Shown one piece after another: positions 1 through 9,400 of a stretch of DNA of 64,000 bases (its first letter is position 1; each line of letters begins with the position of its first letter). The position numbers and the translations under genes were made by a program. Under the pieces are notes generated by a model, which did not search any database, was not told where the DNA came from, and saw only the letters and a program-made list of their open reading frames with translations. Origin of the DNA: G963422445 sp963422445 (GTDB lineage Bacteria > Pseudomonadota > Alphaproteobacteria > Thalassobaculales > Thalassobaculaceae); assembly GCA_963422445.2 (NCBI GenBank), contig OY729512.2, positions 5,580,001 to 5,644,000 of the forward strand, written 5' to 3'.

Positions 1-268
1 GGCATCCCGTCCTGGGCCGGCAACGGCACGCTGTGCTTCCTCAAGGGGCGGCGCAAGCTGCTCCGGTCGGTCCGCGACGATCCCGCGCTCGCCGACTGGT
101 GGATCGAACAGGAGGCGAAGGTGGCGCGCCGCACCGAGCCTGAAGCGCTTCCGGCTCCGCGAGACCTACGCGGAACTCAAGGCGGCGGCGCTGGCCGAGC
201 GCGACCTGTTCGACGAGGCCGTCTCCGGAGACGAGCCCGAAGACTTCGACTGCCACTGCACCGACTGA
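1..268 (+). pseudogene. 3' end of PAPS-reductase-like gene, frameshifted
   Basis: The window opens inside a coding region. Frame 1 reads GIPSWAGNGTLCFLKGRRKL and continues to about base 140. The rest of the protein, KRFRLRETYAEL through DFDCHCTD, lies in frame 2 and stops at 266-268. The LCFLKGRRK and ADWW patterns resemble the C-terminal part of phosphoadenosine-phosphosulfate reductase-like proteins (adenine nucleotide alpha-hydrolase superfamily) common on plasmids. The switch between frames implies a one-base indel near 138-146, either real decay or an assembly error. The N-terminal catalytic part lies outside the window, so the family call rests on the tail alone and is tentative. Confidence 0.5.
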
Positions 269-391
269 CAGCCCGGGACCTCCGGACCACCCGGCGCCGC
301 CCGGAGGCGGAGCCGGGCGGCGTTCCGGGCGGGCACGGGGCCAGCCGGAGGGGCCGCCGCGCGCCGCAATCCCTCATCCATGGAGAATCGC

Positions 392-2830
392 ATGAACCAC
401 ATCGCTTCCCCGCCCGATTCCGCGATCCGCGAGATCCCGCTGAGCTGCCTCGCGCTGGCGCCCGAGAACGTGCGCAAGACCCCGCCCGACCAGTCCGCCG
501 AAGAACAGCTCCGGGCGTCCATCAAGGCCCACGGCCTGCTGGAGAATCTCGTAGCCCGTGCCGGCGAGCCGGGCGAGGACCCCGGATCGGGTCCGGAGCA
601 GGCTCCCGCCGAGCGCTTCGCCGTGGTCGCCGGCGGACGCCGCCTTGCGGCGCTCAAGGCGCTGGCCGCGGAGGGCGTGCTGCCCGCCGACCATCCCGTG
701 CCGTGCAAGATCGCGGCGAACGGCGCCGCGGGCGAACTGTCGCTCGCCGAGAACATCGTGCGCATCGCGATGCACCCGGCCGACCAGGTGGTCGCGTTCT
801 CCGAACTCGCGCAAGCCGGCGTCACGGTCGCCGCCATCGCCGCGCGCTTCGGCGTCTCCGAGCGCATCGTCGAGCAGCGGCTGCGGCTCGGCAACGCCGC
901 GCCCGAGCTCCTCGACGCCTACCGCGCCGAGGCCATCGACCTCGAGACGCTCAAGGCGTTCGCCGTCACCACCGACCACGACCGCCAGCGCGCGGTGTGG
1001 GAGCGGGTCTCGGCGCAAGCGCACCGTCCGTCGGCCTGGCAGGTCAAGCGCCTGCTGACCGAGGAGCGGGTGCCCACCGGCTCGCCTATGGCCCGCTTCG
1101 TCGGCATCGCCGCCTACGAGGCTGCGGGCGGCCCGGTGCTACGCGACCTCTTCGCCGACGAGCACGAGAACGGCGTCTGGCTCGAGGACCCGAAGCTGCT
1201 GGGCGACCTCGCCATGCAGAAGCTCACCGCTGCCGCCGACGAGCTCGCCACCCGCTGGAAGTGGGCCGAGGCCATGGTCGAGGTCGACTGGAGCGCCACC
1301 GCGCGCTTCGGGCGCATCCATCCCGAACCCGCCGAGCCGACCGACGAGGAGAAGGCCGAGATCGAGAAGCTCCGCATCCGCCACGACGAGCTCGTCAACA
1401 TGGACGAGGACGACCTGACGGACGATCTGGTCGCCGAAGGCGAGGCCATCGCGACGCGCCTGGGTGCGATCGAGGCCGAGGTCGAAGCGCGGGCGACGTT
1501 CCGCGCGCAAGATTTCGCGATGGCGGGCTGCATCGCCACCGTCGCGCGCGACGGGACGCTGCAGGTCATCCAGGGGCTGGTGAAGCCCGAGGACCTGCCG
1601 AAGGACACCGGCGCCGCCACGAACGGCCACGATATGGACACCGGCGACGACGGCGCCGCGGAGACCGCCCGCGTGGACGGCCCGGCGATCACCACTCCCG
1701 CCGCTCCGTCCGCCGACCCCGGCGCGAAGGCGCGCGAGGAGGCGGGCGTCGGTATCGGGCTCGGCGACGACCTGCGCGCCATCCGCACCGCGCTGGTGAA
1801 GGCGCATCTCGCGGGCGATTTCGAGGCGGCGTTCGACCTGATGGTGTTCCAGCTCGTGCGCGCGGTGTTCGCGCGCGGCTACACGGCCTCGTATCACGCC
1901 CTCGACATCGCCTTCAACGACACCGCCGACCGCCCGGCCACGCGGACCAACGACGAGGACTTCGCCGCCTGGAGCCCGGGCGAGGCGATGCTCGCGGACC
2001 GGTCGCACCTGCCGTTCGAGTGGATGGAGGGAGACGACGACGCGGCCTGCTTCGCCGCGCTCCGGGCCTTGCCCCGTAAGGACAAGGAGGCGCTGTTTGC
2101 GGCTGCGGTCGCGAGGACGGTCAAGGGCCAGCTCGCCTTCGAGCATGGCGCGCGGCCCGAGCTGGAGGCCACCGTCGCGCGGCTCGACATCGACTTCGCG
2201 AAACATGTCCGGCCCACCGCCGGCATGCTGTGGTCGCGCATCCGCAAGGACCGCATCCTCGACATCGCCCGCCAGACGCTGGGCGCCGCCTGGGCGTCGG
2301 CCCGGTCCAAGTACAAGAAGGCCGACCTCGCCAGGGCGATGGAGGAGGCGTTCGCCGCCGGCACGCCGCCCGTCGGCATCGGCGCCACGGCGCACGCCGC
2401 GGCGCTGGCCTGGACCATGCCGGGGTTCGCGGCGTTCGATGCGGGCGGCGCCGACGCCGACACGGCGACGCATGCCGCGCCTGCCGCCAAGCCCGCGCAA
2501 TCCCCGGACGCATCCGGGGATGCCACGGCCGGGACCGCCGATCCGGAAGCGGACGGCGCCAGGGCCCCGCAAGGCTCTGCCGAGGGCAACGGCCATGAGG
2601 CGTCCACGGTCGCGGAGGGCGAGGGCGGCCCGGAGCCGGTGAACGGGGAAGGCGGCGGCGAGGACGGTCCCGCCGACCCGTCGCTCGCCGACGCCATCGA
2701 CGCGATGAACGCGGTCCCGACCGCCGACGGCGGCCCCCGCGTCATCGTGCAGACGGTTGGCCCGGTCAACGGCGAGGCCCCCGACTCCGACCCTCTGGAC
2801 ATCCCCGAGTTCCTGCGCCGCGTCCACTGA
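392..2830 (+). CDS. Large ParB-like partition/nuclease-domain protein
   Basis: About 812 aa. The N-terminal ~220 residues form a ParB/Spo0J-type domain: an ENVRKTP start, GGRRLAAL (equivalent of the GERRxRA box) and SLAENIVRIAMHPADQ (equivalent of the ENIQR box). A helix-turn-helix follows (AAIAARFGVSERIVEQRL). The remaining ~500 residues are acidic, low-complexity near the C-terminus, and not assignable. Classical ParB is ~300 aa, so this is the enlarged mobile-element type that precedes DNA-metabolism genes on alphaproteobacterial plasmids and ICEs. Its role is probably DNA binding and NTP-dependent clamping rather than canonical ParABS, since no parA is adjacent. The ATG at 392 is preferred because GGAGA sits 6 nt upstream; an in-frame ATG at 380 overlaps that ribosome site. 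Confidence 0.85.
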   Translation: MNHIASPPDSAIREIPLSCLALAPENVRKTPPDQSAEEQLRASIKAHGLLENLVARAGEPGEDPGSGPEQAPAERFAVVAGGRRLAALKALAAEGVLPADHPVPCKIAANGAAGELSLAENIVRIAMHPADQVVAFSELAQAGVTVAAIAARFGVSERIVEQRLRLGNAAPELLDAYRAEAIDLETLKAFAVTTDHDRQRAVWERVSAQAHRPSAWQVKRLLTEERVPTGSPMARFVGIAAYEAAGGPVLRDLFADEHENGVWLEDPKLLGDLAMQKLTAAADELATRWKWAEAMVEVDWSATARFGRIHPEPAEPTDEEKAEIEKLRIRHDELVNMDEDDLTDDLVAEGEAIATRLGAIEAEVEARATFRAQDFAMAGCIATVARDGTLQVIQGLVKPEDLPKDTGAATNGHDMDTGDDGAAETARVDGPAITTPAAPSADPGAKAREEAGVGIGLGDDLRAIRTALVKAHLAGDFEAAFDLMVFQLVRAVFARGYTASYHALDIAFNDTADRPATRTNDEDFAAWSPGEAMLADRSHLPFEWMEGDDDAACFAALRALPRKDKEALFAAAVARTVKGQLAFEHGARPELEATVARLDIDFAKHVRPTAGMLWSRIRKDRILDIARQTLGAAWASARSKYKKADLARAMEEAFAAGTPPVGIGATAHAAALAWTMPGFAAFDAGGADADTATHAAPAAKPAQSPDASGDATAGTADPEADGARAPQGSAEGNGHEASTVAEGEGGPEPVNGEGGGEDGPADPSLADAIDAMNAVPTADGGPRVIVQTVGPVNGEAPDSDPLDIPEFLRRVH

Positions 2831-2849
2831 CCGTCCGCCCAGGCTTGAG

Positions 2850-2890
2850 CGCCCCGTCCGGACCATCGCCGGGCGGGGCGTTTCCTTTTC
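2850..2890 (+). terminator. Intrinsic terminator after the parB-like gene
   Basis: Seven-base arms CGCCCCG (2850-2856) and CGGGGCG (2874-2880) are followed by the T-rich run TTTCCTTTTC. It lies between the ParB-like stop and the next start and may attenuate read-through. Confidence 0.55.
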
Positions 2891-2913
2891 CGCATCCATC
2901 ACGGAGAGCGCAC

Positions 2914-4662
2914 ATGAACGACACCGCGACCATCCGCGCCCGCATTCACGACAGCGCCATCAAGCGCGTCACCCGGACCTTCGCCGCCAGCATCGGCGAG
3001 GTGTTCTCAGAAACCTTGCAGAACAGCCGCAGGGCCGGCGCCACGCGGGTCTGCGTCGCCGTCACCGGCTCCGACGGCAACCTCACGGTGACCGTCACCG
3101 ACGACGGCGCCGGCATCGCCGATCCGGCCGTCCTGCTGTCGTTCGGCGAGAACGGCTGGAGCGAGGACCTGGTGGCGGCTGAGGACGCGGCAGGGATGGG
3201 CATGCTGAGCCTCGCGCGGCGCGGCTGCACCGTCTCGTCCCGGACGCGCGCCACCAACGGCGACCCCGCGCCCGGCTGGCGCGTCGCGCTTCTGCCCGCG
3301 CATTTTCTCGGCGAGGCCGAGGCCGAGGTTCATCCGGACGATGGCGCGCCCTGGCCGCACGGCGCCGCCGTCTCGTTCCGGGCCTCCGGGCCCGAGGACG
3401 CCGAGCGCATCCGCCGGGCCATCGAGCAGGCGGCCCGGCACTATCCGCTGCCCGTCATGTTCGAGGACGTCCCCGACACACCGGCCGGAGGCGAGACCCT
3501 CGACCGCCGCGCCTTCCTCGACGGCGCGCTCCACGTCGAGCGCTGGCGCGGCCTCGTGTTCGGCGCGTTCAAGGACCGCTGGAACGGCTTCGGCCTCAAC
3601 GACCCCGACGTCAACTTTCATGGCCTCACGGTCTCCGCGCAGCTTCCCAGGGTCGAGTCGGTCACCGGCGAGTGCTGGACGGCCGGCGCCGACATCGTGG
3701 ACTGCCCGGACCTTGAGCTGGTGCTGCCCGCACGCAAGGAGCCGGTCGAGACCCCGTTCCTCGAAGAGATGCGCGAGGCCGCAAGGCTCGCCATCTACCG
3801 CGCCATGGCCGCCGATCCCGACCCGCGCCCGTCCTTCGCGGACCGCAAGCGCGCGTACGAGGCCGACATCGACATCGCCGCGCCGCCGCCCGAGCTCCGG
3901 CCCTGGCGTCCCGGCCTCGCCGACGTCGACGACTGGCGCGAGCCGCCGAAGCGCGAATCGGTCGGCCCCGACGCGCTGCTGATGGCGTGCGACCCCGAGC
4001 CGCCCGAGGCGCAGGCGCTGTGGCGGGCCGCGGAGCGGGGCGGCATTGCCGGCCGGCTGTTCGAGGCCGACCGCCGGCTGGAGGGCTATGCCTGGTACGA
4101 CGCGATCGAGCGCATCGTCCACATCCACACCGAGGCGAGCGTCGGCCGCCGCCCGTATGCGCTCGACAGCTATCCCGTGCCGGAACGCGCCGGCGCGCCC
4201 GGGGCGCCGCTTGCGCAACGCCCGGCCTCGATCCGCATGAGCCTCACCGTCCGGCCCGACAGGGGCGTGGGACGCATCCTCGACCTCGACGCCGACGTCG
4301 CCTTCGCGGGCGACGCCTGGGCTTACGTCGGCGACGCCCTGCCGCTCGTCACCGCCGGCAGCGACATCGAGCCGTTCCAGCTCATGGAGCTGCTGCGCGC
4401 GGCGTTCTTCTCGGCTTCGGACGACGCGGACGCCGATTCCCGGGAACGCCAGCGCGATGTCTTCGAGCAGGAAGCCCTCCACATCGCGATGCGGCTGCTG
4501 GTCTCGGACGACGCCGCAAGGCGCAGCTCCATCGCCGAGGCGGTCACGCGCGAGCTGTTCTGGCTCATCCCGCACGACCGGGGCGCGGAGATTTCGGTAC
4601 GCGACCGCAAGGTGACGGTGACCCTCGGCGCGCCCGCCGCACAGGCCGCCGCCGGCGGCTGA
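2914..4662 (+). CDS. GHKL-fold ATP-binding protein
   Basis: 582 aa. The N-terminus carries Bergerat-fold ATPase motifs: an N-box with ETLQNSRRAGAT (Asn37), DDGAGIADP (about 63-71; DxGxG) and AAGMGML (about 92-98; second glycine box). This resembles Hsp90/MutL/histidine-kinase ATP-binding domains, but no kinase dimerisation or receiver domain is visible. The rest of the protein has no recognisable family. The ATG at 2914 has GGAGA upstream; the open frame extends 23 codons further without a better start. It lies 83 nt after the ParB-like gene in the same direction. Such ParB-GHKL pairs recur in conjugative-element backbones. The biochemical role is unknown. Confidence 0.75.
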   Translation: MNDTATIRARIHDSAIKRVTRTFAASIGEVFSETLQNSRRAGATRVCVAVTGSDGNLTVTVTDDGAGIADPAVLLSFGENGWSEDLVAAEDAAGMGMLSLARRGCTVSSRTRATNGDPAPGWRVALLPAHFLGEAEAEVHPDDGAPWPHGAAVSFRASGPEDAERIRRAIEQAARHYPLPVMFEDVPDTPAGGETLDRRAFLDGALHVERWRGLVFGAFKDRWNGFGLNDPDVNFHGLTVSAQLPRVESVTGECWTAGADIVDCPDLELVLPARKEPVETPFLEEMREAARLAIYRAMAADPDPRPSFADRKRAYEADIDIAAPPPELRPWRPGLADVDDWREPPKRESVGPDALLMACDPEPPEAQALWRAAERGGIAGRLFEADRRLEGYAWYDAIERIVHIHTEASVGRRPYALDSYPVPERAGAPGAPLAQRPASIRMSLTVRPDRGVGRILDLDADVAFAGDAWAYVGDALPLVTAGSDIEPFQLMELLRAAFFSASDDADADSRERQRDVFEQEALHIAMRLLVSDDAARRSSIAEAVTRELFWLIPHDRGAEISVRDRKVTVTLGAPAAQAAAGG

Positions 4663-4819
4663 CCCCGGCCCCGGTCGGGACCGCCGACGCGCCATCCGCT
4701 GCAACCGCCAGCCCCCGGCCGCCTGGAGCCCGGCCGGCGTCCGTCCGGACGAGCGGAGGCGGGGCGCGGGAGCGTCCCGGCCCTCCGCGTCCCGGCCCCG
4801 TCCCACCGGAGGTCCGACC

Positions 4820-5041
4820 ATGAAGACCCACGCCGAACCCCGACCGGCTTCCGCCGGCATCCCCGCCGCGCCGCCCAATCACGCCGACGAGGCCAGAAAG
4901 CGCGCCATCGCCCGGGCGCTCCGGACCGAGATCCACTGGCTGATGCCGACCGACCGCGCGGTGACCATCACCGTCGACGGCGACGACATCGCCGTCGCGT
5001 TTGGCCCGCCCCGCACGCCCGGTTGCCCGGCTTCCCACTGA
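4820..5041 (+). CDS. Small protein related to the GHKL protein's C-terminus
   Basis: 73 aa. The ATG at 4820 follows GGAGG. The segment LRTEIHWLMPTDRAVTITV (about residues 35-53) aligns with TRELFWLIPHDRGAEISV near the C-terminus of the GHKL protein just upstream, sharing the hydrophobic-W-L-x-P-x-DR core and the following beta-strand pattern. It therefore appears to be a stand-alone copy of that C-terminal domain, perhaps an adaptor or a competitor for the same partner. No known family is recognised. Confidence 0.6.
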   Translation: MKTHAEPRPASAGIPAAPPNHADEARKRAIARALRTEIHWLMPTDRAVTITVDGDDIAVAFGPPRTPGCPASH

Positions 5042-5116
5042 AAGCTCCCGGGCCATCTCACGATCCGGGCGGCGCCCCGGCGCCCACCGCCGAGGCGTTC
5101 ACCACGAGGCATGCAC

Positions 5117-5455
5117 ATGAAGACCACCCGAGACTTCCGGCCGCTGTCGGACCGCTACCGCTTCGACTGCGGCCCATGCTCATACGCCAACGGCTTCGCA
5201 CAAATCGACACCCGCCAGGACGCTTCCTGCTACGGCACGTGGTGCTCGCCGGCGAAGCGCACCATCGTCAACTTCTGCGAGGGCGATGTGACCACGACGG
5301 TCTGCGAGACCGACGAGGAGTTTGTCCGCCAGGTCCGCGAGCTGGCCGCGTGGAACGACGAGGGCGGCTACGGACCGATGAAGATCGACGCGCTGTCCCA
5401 CGACGCATTGCGCGCGGCGTTCGAGAGGCTTGGCCTCGCCGACCTGCTGCACTGA
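5117..5455 (+). CDS. Small cysteine-containing protein of unknown function
   Basis: 112 aa with four cysteines in the first ~50 residues (FDCGPCSYANGF, ASCYGTWC) and another at NFCEG and at TVC, suggesting a metal-binding or structured small protein. Two in-frame ATGs (5111 and 5117) are possible; the second gives MKTTRDF. It sits in the co-directional run between the GHKL-tail protein and the next small gene, typical of plasmid accessory genes. I do not recognise the family. Confidence 0.6.
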   Translation: MKTTRDFRPLSDRYRFDCGPCSYANGFAQIDTRQDASCYGTWCSPAKRTIVNFCEGDVTTTVCETDEEFVRQVRELAAWNDEGGYGPMKIDALSHDALRAAFERLGLADLLH

Positions 5456-5559
5456 GCGCCTTCCACCGGTGGGAGCGAGTACCCGCGCCGCGCCGATTCC
5501 CCCTGCAATGCACCGCAGAAGCGCCGTCGCGCCTTGTGCGCATTTCCGGAGGATTGACC

Positions 5560-6204
5560 ATGCCCCGCACCGTCGAGACCGTCGTCTACGAGCTTGAAGA
5601 GCTGCCGGACACCGCGAAGGAACAGGCCCGCGCCTGGTATCGCGGGACCTGTCTCGAACACGAGTGGTACGACGCCGTGTTCGAGGATTTCGAGACGATC
5701 TGCCGGATCCTCGGCGTGACGCTCCGGACCAGCTCCGTGAGGCTCATGGGCGGCGGCACGCGGGAGAAGCCCCATCTGTGGTTTCGGGGATTTTCCTCGC
5801 AGGCCGATGGCGCGTCGTTCGAGGGCACGTTCAGCCATGCCAAAGGCGCGGCCCGTGCCATCCGCACCCATGCGCCGAAGGACGAGGAGCTGCACCGCAT
5901 CGCGGACGAGCTGCAGGCGGTCCAGAAGTGCAACTTCTACCAGCTCGGCGGCTCCATCCGGACGCGCGGCAGCTACTGCCACGAGCACAGCATGGCGATC
6001 GAGGTCGAGCGCGACAGCCCGACCTGGCAGCCGATGACGGACGGCGCCGAGGACACCGTGATCGAGGCGCTGCACGACCTCGCGCGCTGGCTCTACCGCC
6101 AGCTCGAACGCGAGTACGAGTACCTCACCTCCGACGCCGCCGTCGACGAGGCCATCGAGGTCAACGAATACACGTTCACGGCGGAAGGCCGGCGTTTCGG
6201 CTGA
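5560..6204 (+). CDS. Plasmid-type hypothetical protein, 214 aa
   Basis: The ATG at 5560 is preceded by CCGGAGGATTGACC, a strong ribosome site; the longer open frame upstream lacks one. The protein is acidic and soluble with no membrane segment. Motifs such as YELEELPDTAKEQARAWYR near the start and DDLARWLYRQLEREYEYL-like helices near the end give an alternating helix and strand pattern. It resembles proteins sometimes labelled as antitoxins on large plasmids, but nothing catalytic is visible and I assign no function. It belongs to the co-directional module leading to the strawberry-notch gene. Confidence 0.65.
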   Translation: MPRTVETVVYELEELPDTAKEQARAWYRGTCLEHEWYDAVFEDFETICRILGVTLRTSSVRLMGGGTREKPHLWFRGFSSQADGASFEGTFSHAKGAARAIRTHAPKDEELHRIADELQAVQKCNFYQLGGSIRTRGSYCHEHSMAIEVERDSPTWQPMTDGAEDTVIEALHDLARWLYRQLEREYEYLTSDAAVDEAIEVNEYTFTAEGRRFG

Positions 6205-6449
6205 CCCGGCCGGCCATCCGCGGCATGGCGGTCACGACCGGCCCGCCGCGCACACCCTCCCCGTAGCACCGCGCCGCGCCCGCGCCGCCGGGCGCCCGGG
6301 CGCCGCCACCGCCTGATCCCGCATGTCCCCGCCCCGTGCCGTCCCGAGGCGAGGCAGCCGGCCGGGGGCAGGCCCGGCGAAGCGGCGCGCGAGTCCTCGC
6401 CTGCGCCGCCCGGCCGGCACTTCCACGCCCTTCCACTTCGGAGAACGCC

Positions 6450-9400
6450 ATGCTCGACGCCATCCCGGCGGCGGACGCATCCGCGCGCCCGCAGCTTCCC
6501 CCCGTATCCGTTCCGGCCTCCGGCTCCGAGCGCAGCGCACCGGACGGCTCCGCTCCGCTCCTCGACGCCGCCCGGACCCTGCTCCCGGTGCTGGAAGCCG
6601 GCCGGCCCCTCGACGCCGCGACGCTGCGCGACGCCATGACCCGCGCCTATGGTGCGAGCGACGCCGAGGGCGCCTGGGTCTGGAAGGACGCCTACGAGGC
6701 GGCCGAGGCCGCCGTCGTGATGTTTGTCCAGCGCTACGGGCGCGCCATGCGCCAGCGGGCCGGCGCCGGCCCGGGCGGCCCCCGCAGGATGCTGGACATG
6801 CTCGCGGCCGTCGCCGCGCTGGAGCCCTCGCACACGAAGCGCTCCGAGGAGCAGGTCCGGCTCCAGCAGTTCTCGACCCCGCTGCCGCTCGCCTACGCCG
6901 CATTGCGGGCCGCCGCGATCCGGCCGGGCGACACCGTGCTCGAGCCCAGCGCCGGCACCGGCATGCTGGCCGTGATGGCGGAGTGCGCGCTCGGCAAGGC
7001 CGCCGCCGGCCACCTGTACCTGAACGAAATCGCGAGCGTCCGCGCCGGGATGCTTGCGGGCTTGTTTCCCGGCATCGTCGTCACCCGCCACAACGCCGAG
7101 GCGCTGGCCGACTTCCTGCCGGGCGTCCGGCCGACCGTCGTGCTCATGAACCCGCCGTTCTCGGCAACGCCGGGGATCGCGCGCATCCGCCACGACGCCG
7201 ATCTGCGCCACATCCGCTCGGCCTTCTCGATGCTGCCGCCGGGCGGACGGCTCGCCGCCATCACCTCGTCCCACTGCGTCCCCGGCGACGCCGCCTGGCG
7301 CGGCGCCTTCGCCGACCGCGCCGCGCGCACCGTGTTCTCCATGGCGATCGACGGGCGCGCCTATGCCCGGCGCGGTACCGGCTTCGACACCCGGCTCACC
7401 GTCATCGAGCGGAGCGCCGAGCCCGGCATCGCGGTAGACGGCCAGACCCGCGCCTCCACCCCCGCCGAGCTGCTCGACGCGGTCATCGCGCACGTGCCGC
7501 CGCGCCTCCCCATCGAGCGCGAGCCGGTCCGGCCCGTGCCTGCCGCCGCCGGCCGCGACCTGTTCGGCAACGCGGTCGCGCCGACGACGACCGGGAAGCC
7601 GGCCGCCCCGTCGCCGAAGTCCGCCCATGACCGGGGTCCGGTCGTCGAGCTCGCCGTCGAGACGGCGGCGCCGGAGACCGGCGCAAGCGCGCCCGCCGCC
7701 GCCTCCACCGCCGGCCCCTGGGAGCCGTGGCGCCCGAGCGTCGTGCGGGTGCCGGGCGCCATCGCCCATCCGACCCCGCTCGTGCAGTCCGGGGCGATGG
7801 CCGCCGTGTCCCATCCCGCGCCCACATACCGCCCGATGCTGCCCGAGCGCGTGGTGACCGACGGCCTGCTCTCCGACGCCCAGCTCGAGAGCGTGGTGCT
7901 GGCCGGCGAGGCCCATTCGCGCCACCTCGCCGCCGACTACCGCATCGGCTCCGGCTGGGAGACCGTCCACCGTTGCCGAGGCGAGGACGGGGAGGACATC
8001 GACACGTCCTGCGTCACCGACGAAGGGGAGACGCTCTCGGCCCCGGTCCGGTTCCGCCGCGGCTGGATGCTCGGCGACGGCACCGGCGCCGGCAAGGGCC
8101 GCCAGGTCGCCGCCATCGTGCTCGACAACTGGCTCAGGGGCCGTCGCCGCGCCCTCTGGCTCTCCCAGTCCGACAAGCTCGTCGAGGACGCGCGCCGCGA
8201 CTGGACCGCGCTCGGAGGACGCGACGACGACGTCATCCCCTTGGGCAAGTTCCGCCAGGGGGCCGACATCCCGCTCCCGGAGGGCATCCTGTTCGCGACC
8301 TACGCGACGCTGCGCTCGCCGGCCCGGCAGGGGAAGGTATCCCGGCTCCACCAGATCGTCGGCTGGCTCGCAGGCTCGCTCGACGAGGACGACCGCCACG
8401 GCTTCGACGGCGTCATCGTCTTCGACGAGGCGCACGCCATGGCCAACGCTGCCGGGTCCAAGGGCAGCCGCGGCGAGGTCGCGCCCTCGCAGCAGGGCCG
8501 CGCCGGTCTTCGCCTCCAGAACGCGCTCCCCGATGCGCGCATCGCCTACGTCTCGGCGACCGGCGCCACCACCGTCCCCGGTCTCGCCTATGCCGGGCGC
8601 CTGGGTCTGTGGGCCGCCGGCGAGACGCCGTTCGAGAAGCGCACCGATTTCGTCTCCGCGATGGAGGCGGGAGGGGTCGCGGCGCTCGAAGTCGTCGCCA
8701 GAGATTTGAAGGCCCTCGGGCTCTACCAGGCCCGCGCGCTCTCCTACGACGGGGTCGAGGTCGACATCCTCGAGCACCCGCTCACCGACGCCCAGCGGTG
8801 CATCTACGACGCCTATGCGGGCGCCTTCAAGGTCATCCACCAGAACATCCAGGAGGCGCTGAAGGCCACCGGCATCGTGGACGGGGAGTCGACGCTGAAC
8901 AAGAACGCCAAATCCGCCGCCATGAGCGCGTTCGAGGGCGCGAAGCAGCGCTTCTTCGGGCATCTGCTGACCGGCATGAAGTGCCCGAGCCTCATCCGCT
9001 CGATCGAGGCCGACCTCGATTCCGGCCGCTCGCCCGTGGTGCAGCTCGTCTCCACCGGCGAGGCGCTGATGGAGCGGCGCATCGCCGAGATCCCCGCGTC
9101 CGAATGGGACGACATCAACGTCGACCTCACCCCGCGCGAGACCGTCATCGAGTTCCTGGCCCACGCCTTCCCCGTGCAGCTCCAGGAGCCGTTCACCGAC
9201 GACGACGGCAACGTCATGAGCCGGCCCGTGTTCGACGGGGACGGCAATCCCGTCATCTGCCAGGAGGCCGCCCAGCGCCGCGACGCGCTCATCGAGAAGC
9301 TCGCCTCGCTCCCGCCCGTGCCGTCCGCCCTCGATCGGATCGTGCAGCACTTCGGGCACGACGCGGTCGCGGAGGTGACCGGACGATCCCGCCGGGTGTT

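Noticed and set aside
3007..4878. 623-codon minus-strand open frame
   Set aside because: Antisense of the GHKL ATPase; no motif and no ribosome site.
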